A DNA stretch of 24,920 nucleotides. Origin: Elysia marginata. Its lineage: Eukaryota; Mollusca; Gastropoda; Plakobranchidae. A program made the position numbers and the translations under genes. This document shows positions 20,221 through 24,920 of this stretch, piece by piece. The notes under the pieces are model-generated. The model was not told the origin of the DNA. It searched no databases and saw only the letters and a program-made list of their open reading frames with translations. Every line of letters begins with the position of its first letter. The first letter of the stretch is position 1. The stretch is from positions 190,284-215,203 of the forward strand of contig BMAT01008389.1 in assembly GCA_019649035.1 (NCBI GenBank), written 5' to 3'.

Positions 20221-20482
20221 GTAAAGTCCTCTTTGTTTCTGCTTCGGGTTGTTTTAGATTGGAATATTTTGCCAGAGTGCACAGGCGTATTTCCGTCCTC
20301 AAAATCCCTCGTGTAAGTAGCTATAATTGTGCTAACATTGCAAGAGATGTGTCTCAGGATTTTTTAACCTGTTGATGTTGCGGCCTCAGTCGTGATGGCA
20401 AGAGATTTTCTCCGTCCCTACACTTGGTGGCGACATCTAGTACTAGGTGAAGCACAACTCTTAACAATCAATCAATCAACTG
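20221..20482 (+). mobile_element. 3' end of a non-LTR retrotransposon with an AATC tail
   Basis: The plus frame at 20221 reads VKSSLFLLRVVLDWNILPE, which matches the SFFPRT-x-DWN-LP motif near the C-terminus of many invertebrate LINE polyproteins. SSKSL follows, like the SFKS that usually comes next. Further on, DFLRPYTWWRHL (from about 20404, another frame) resembles the last coding segment, and the sequence ends in CAATCAATCAATCAAC (20465-20480), the short tandem tail typical of these insertions. Stops and a frame change show it is dead and heavily 5'-truncated. Confidence 0.6.
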
Positions 20483-20544
20483 ATTCAGGTAGTACTGAGT
20501 GCACAAACTAAACCATACATCTTGGCGGAGAGGCCAACACCCAG

Positions 20545-20576
20545 GACTGGAGTCCTGTACCAGTAGTACTCCAGTC
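20545..20576. repeat. 9-bp inverted repeat, 14-nt loop
   Basis: GACTGGAGT (20545-20553) and its exact reverse complement ACTCCAGTC (20568-20576) could form a hairpin. No function is evident, and there is no T-run or protein context to suggest a terminator. Confidence 0.5.
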
Positions 20577-20582
20577 AAGTTG

Positions 20583-22440
20583 GTAATAGAACTCCTGGGG
20601 AACAAAATCTAACTTTGAATTCACCAAAAAATTGAATTATATGGATGCATTGTACAAAAAAAACAAAAAAAAACAAAAACCGGTAATCCTAATAATAAAC
20701 AATAAGACTAAAGAACTAGTCAAATTATACAGGTTTGAGTTAAGTTGGCTCGACTGTACGAGTCTTTCGTTATCGAGTGACTTCAACTGAACAGAAATTA
20801 TTCGGTAATTCGGCTCATTAAGCGAACCCATGAGGTACTCCATCACTGCCCAGCCCCGCTACTTCAGCACTACTAGTACTTGCCTGTAGTCTCTCCCCTT
20901 TGACGGGACTGGGAATCACTGATTCAGTAATTGTGATTGATAGGCCGATTTCACTCGTAATCTTAGGGTAAAAAAATTTAAATTTGGGATGCTTTTTAGT
21001 ACAGAGGTATATGTAAGCTACATTTAAAGTCAGCCCCATGTCGCAGTCCTATCACGATCCCCTATATTAATTTTTACTGTATACATATTTATGATATAAA
21101 CTGGTTTAACTGCCTCTTCCTTTCTGTCCTCAAGTTTTGTCGACACTTTGCACCAGGTCATGTATTGAGTGACAGTATACAATGTTTACAAAACTTTAGG
21201 CCATGGTTTTATTTGTTTTCACAGACCAAATAGATTTTTAATATCTTTATGTGCGAGTAATGGAGGTAGAGAGAGATAGAGTCCGTAGCGCACTAGTTGT
21301 CTTTAAGTAGTAAAGGTGACATAAAGTTTTTGTGGAGGAAGTGAAATTAGTACACAGCTGACATGAAAAAACAAAACAAAACAAAAACAAAACGGGTTTA
21401 AGGCAATAAAAAATGCGGTTTGTTGTACCCAGACTTTAATTGCTCGGGTGTTTGGAAAGAGGGTGGACTTGGAGATTAGCTCTGAAAAGAAAGGAGAAAA
21501 GTCGGTGTACGTGTTCTCTCTAGCAAGAACAAGTGTTTCGTCTCAGCCCTCCAAATCTTTGCCGCTGAATCTGTTCAACAGTTACCCTCGCTGGCGATAA
21601 AAGAGGAAGAATTCGTTGCCAGCTCCGTGATTTTAAGACTGAGTGTCATGTTTTATACAAGCGCGTGCCCCCCCCCCCCTCCCCTTTCTCTCTGTATTTA
21701 TGAAACTTCTAGGCAGATAAACATGTTAATTTGAAACGTCGCCGATTTACCACATAGAATTAGCGCATTGAATTCTCACATTGCATCTGATTCCTCTTCG
21801 GTATGGAACATGAAGTAGCCTGAGTTCTGAGCATAGAGAATCTTTTCTCCTCACCGTTTTCTGGTCCGCCTAAAGATCCTCGACGATGGCTATACGTTTG
21901 TCAATAAATCTAAAAAAAAAAAAGCCACAATCTCGAAATAAACTGTATTTGACGTAGGAAGTGACGATATAAAAATTCTTGAGTTATTTTTTTTCTGTTT
22001 TGGTTGCTTTGACAATTGGCTTAGAGTGAGTAAGAAATATGACCACAAGCTTTAAATGAAGTTTCGGTTTATTCGTAAGACTGAGTACAAGAACAAAGCC
22101 GCCAGCACTGAAACAACGGGTAGAGTATCATAACTGGGAGCATCACATTCATTGCAAACTGTATACAATTGAGCATAGTAAAAAAAACTATATAAGATTG
22201 AAAGTAAAACAAATCACATGTATATGTATTTAAACAACCCAAGTCGATCCTTGTTAAAATTACCACAACTTTGAGCTTAGAAAGGATAAAAAAAAGATGC
22301 CAAGAAACGACATCGCAACCAGAATTAGACATTTTATTTTTAACGCTATGGGTGATAATGACGTTATAAAAATTTTGGTTCTGCACAGATTTGATCAAAG
22401 GTTTTGTCCCTGTGTGAGCATAGATGTGACAAAAGGCAAC
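20583..22440. other. Intergenic, nothing recognised apart from simple repeats
   Basis: It contains A-rich tracts at 20655-20680 and 21365-21393 (AAAAC units) and twelve C at 21668-21679. The minus frame at 22069-22494 is long for the region (141 codons) but resembles nothing and is AT-driven. The minus frame at 20818-21039 is also unrecognised. Confidence 0.45.
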
Positions 22441-22560
22441 GGAGGCTTTTGTCTGCGGTGTAATACGGTCTATTCTAAGTCTATCTTGGCTCACGACAAC
22501 TGGAGGCTTGTGTCTGCGGTGTTGTAGTCTTATATGGTCTACTTTAAGTCTATGTCCACT
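22441..22560. repeat. 61-bp tandem duplication
   Basis: GGAGGCTTTTGTCTGCGGTG at 22441 recurs as GGAGGCTTGTGTCTGCGGTG at 22502. GGTCTATTCTAAGTCTAT recurs as GGTCTACTTTAAGTCTAT, with about 8 extra bases in the second copy. Two adjacent, moderately diverged copies. Confidence 0.8.
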
Positions 22561-22591
22561 CCAGGAAACATAATCAGTGAAACCGGCTCAG

Positions 22592-22871
22592 TGAAAGTCG
22601 AATTACTTGCAAATCCTTATATAACTGCCCATCGAGCACATACAAAAGAATCGAGTGCATACCAAATTTCAACATAAGCAGAAGAGTTGACTGCATTGAC
22701 CAGTCGCCCAGGAGACGCATCATCTCCGTGTGTTACGGGAATTTCCAATGTGACGAACAAGGTCTTTGTCGTGAAAACGGGCCTGGTCAGCAAAACTACG
22801 TGTCCTGTTGTTATCTCCATCAGATTAAAGATACTAACAACACTCAGCCTGTAGGCATTGATTCACTGTAG
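22592..22871 (+). CDS. Candidate terminal exon of a cysteine-rich, secreted-type protein
   Basis: After CCGGCTCAG (a possible 3' splice site) one plus frame is open for 92 codons to TAG at 22869-22871. It holds nine cysteines, at residues 6, 12, 22, 34, 47, 53, 59, 72 and 73, spaced x5, x9, x11, x12, x5, x5, x12 and then a CC pair. It also has two N-glycosylation sequons (NIS at 28, NNT at 82) and dibasic sites RR and RRR. Segments include ITCKSLYNCPSSTYKRIEC and VCYGNFQCDEQGLC. The cysteine density suggests a disulfide-rich extracellular domain, but I recognise no family, see no upstream signal-peptide exon, and there is no ATG (an in-frame TGA lies 15 nt upstream). The minus strand is also open here for 67 codons, so a chance frame is possible. 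Confidence 0.3.
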
Positions 22872-23240
22872 ACTGGACATTGACCACCACAACCAGGACT
22901 TTTCTCTACAGTCCAGTCCATCGGCCTCTGGTGGCTACCACTGGCTACCTCGGGGCGTTATCACCAGCTGGGATCTGCCGCAGTGACCACCAGTTGGCCT
23001 GATAACACAGTCCCAGGTCCTAAAGATAACATTGTCAAGCCCAGTCGCCGGTCGCTACAGTCGGCTGGTATGTCACGCTGGTGCCCACTGAATCCACCCC
23101 ATAATCACTTGCACTTGCCTGACTAAGCCACCTGGGCTATTCACTTTCTTCAAATTTATCTAACGAAATTGTTTTGACTGTCTGGAGGTGCCTTGTGGCA
23201 GCGGCCTCCAGCTGAGTGACCCGCGCAGTTCCCCAGTCTG
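22872..23240. other. GC-richer patch, unidentified
   Basis: The sequence is GC-richer than its surroundings and contains recurring short words of the type CCAGTxGCC, GGTGGCTACCACTGG and GTGACCACCAG. No continuous frame or known SINE was recognised. If the cysteine-rich frame upstream is real, this would be its 3' UTR. Confidence 0.3.
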
Positions 23241-24890
23241 GGAGTTATGAGAGTGTTCGAGTCTAAATAATTCAAACCTGAATAATTCAAATAATTGTTT
23301 GCTTAATTCATCCAAACTAGTTTGAAATTGCCGATTACTTCTTCAGTTAAAAATACATCCTGATGATTTGATTTTTTGGATAATTCGAATTGAATTGTGT
23401 TCCCACGGGATTCGTAATTTTCGAACTGGACTTCACGTGTGTTATTTTTCTACGGAAATTAGATCTAATTCTCAAACATCTATTTATTATGTCTTCTTTT
23501 CTGCTTGAACTGTCCAAAGATCATCGGTTCGTGCTATGGTTGAAATACCTTAATATGGATTGAAACTGCCTTTGCGTTTTTAAAGCTCTTATCGTTTGAC
23601 TTTGTTAGGCGTAGAAGAGGAAAGTGGGTAAGTTGTTAAGTAAAGGGCGTCAGTACAACTTCTACTAATACGTATCTCTCTTAAATTCCTTCCTCATGGT
23701 GACTAATTTACATTACAAACCAATCGATGAATGAAGCTTTTTAGGGCAAAAACGAGATATAAATGTATATTCATTTTAAAAATTGATAAAAAAAAACCCC
23801 TGAAACTGTGCCTTTAATTTTTCCTTTTTCAATATTGGCCGTCAGAAAAAGTAACATTTCATAGAATTTCCTAATGTTGTGCACCTTGTTTTAACAAAAC
23901 AACAGAAAAACCACCACTTTTAAGATTGATTAAATAAGGATGACCTTTTTAAGATTTTAACCTGAAATAAGGTTACTTTGGCCTCTCTTGTTAGGTTATG
24001 TTATTAAATAAATGTCAAGTAATCAATCTGAGTTGGTTTTGTATGAAGGCCTGAACGCAGACAAAAAAAGTTCAGGTTTTTATCCGTCTTGAGGGCATCT
24101 TTGATTTAAATAAAAAATTCACATGATGCAAATACCGTTTATCGCGTACTGCCCAGAAATCCTTGAGATTGTTCATGTCTGATCAAAGAATTCATGAACA
24201 AAGAATAATAACGTGCAGTAGATCTAGTCCCGTTACAAAAACATTCTGTTATGCGAAACATAAACGATACGAAATGACATTTACAAGTGTGGTGACCCGA
24301 ACCCTTTTTAACCGTAATGACCGAAAACTGGGTTACTAAGAAACTATGTTCGGTTGTTCACTATCGGTTTATTATAGTTTTGGTCTTAGTAAGGAATTTA
24401 CCATCTGAGTGGTCTTAGTGGAGACCCGACACTGAGCATGCTTCTCACACCTTTAGTTTAGGCAAACATCTTGCAACAAACTACCCTCCAGTTGCATTTT
24501 GATGCATAAGATAAAGTTGCAATGCATCATAATACATGATAACTTGCACAGATTTGTTTTCATTTCAATCTACTCGGCTATCTACCTAGAATTAGAATAT
24601 GTACCTGGTCATGGAGACTGAACTATAGATTTACGTTGAAGTCGACGTCTTCCTTTGATTTGTGTGCATGTGTGTGTGCCTCGCCCGTTGCGCTGACAGG
24701 GAGAGTGGTATTGAGGTCGAAGATACAAACGTTAATTATGCATATTATGCCGTCGTTAGAGATTCGGTAGACTAAACTCGAGGGGGTAAACATACTATGT
24801 TAAATTAAAGGCTATCCAAATGGAGTTTCAACTCAGGTCAAGCTAAGGACGAACTTTTAAAAAATATTGAGACTTCTGTTGTGCTGACTG
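23241..24890. other. AT-rich intergenic, nothing recognised
   Basis: There are short AATTCAAA-type direct repeats at about 23267-23300. No gene, RNA gene or element could be supported. Confidence 0.5.
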
Positions 24891-24894
24891 CTGT

Positions 24895-24920
24895 ATGTGT
24901 GTGTGTGTGGGGGGGGGGGG
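24895..24920. repeat. (TG)n followed by G12 at the window end
   Basis: A (TG)n run leads into 12 consecutive G, which reach the last base. Homopolymer G next to a dinucleotide run is prone to sequencing and assembly error. Confidence 0.9.

Noticed and set aside
22069..22494. 141-codon minus-strand frame as a gene
   Set aside because: No family resemblance, hydrophobic AT-driven composition, and no splice or start support; kept only as a remark.
23255..23263. GTTCGAGTC as the B box of a tRNA gene or tRNA-derived SINE
   Set aside because: No cloverleaf with a proper acceptor stem or A box at the right distance could be drawn upstream.

Overview
The window reads as animal nuclear DNA, most likely from a mollusc and perhaps a gastropod. 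It is AT-rich, has long introns with canonical GT/AG borders, and is full of minisatellites and decayed non-LTR retrotransposons. The taxonomic guess rests on repeat style and on the presence of UBA6, so it is weak below the level of animal. Nothing here looks prokaryotic: there are no operons, ribosome binding sites or CRISPR arrays.

Positions 96-6308 (+) hold the only gene I can name with confidence: the last six coding exons of UBA6, the ubiquitin-activating E1-like enzyme. Spliced, they give 741 nt (246 residues plus stop) in one unbroken frame. They cover the end of the adenylation domain and the whole C-terminal ubiquitin-fold domain that recruits the E2. The catalytic cysteine lies upstream of the window. 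Intron 1 carries a probable non-autonomous hAT-type DNA transposon (473-1142). Intron 4 carries a 24-copy, 29-bp minisatellite with no length change in any copy (4104-4792). The 3' UTR and downstream flank run from 6309 to about 8220.

Positions 8220-15800 are a repeat district. It holds a minisatellite of mostly 36-bp units with higher-order duplication (9172-10389), a dead CR1/L2/Jockey-like reverse transcriptase (about 10700-12190), a diverged tandem block with a unit of about 560 bp (12757-13880), a retrotransposon 3' tail (about 14520-14700), and the still-open C-terminal 212 codons of another non-LTR reverse transcriptase (15156-15794).

Positions 15800-24920 hold no recognisable gene. 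They contain a CpG-richer patch with an inverted CTCTCGCG pair and a strong donor (a possible first exon, 16978-17137), an island of GATCTA palindromes (17174-17381), two related 33-nt segments of which one looks like a micro-exon, the 3' end of a third retrotransposon with an AATC tail (about 20221-20482), and a cysteine-rich open frame that could be a terminal exon (22592-22871). The window ends in a TG run followed by 12 G.

I found no convincing new multi-gene system. The items most worth a second look are the cysteine-rich frame, the two minisatellites, the 560-bp tandem block, the TIR element and the 33-nt pair.
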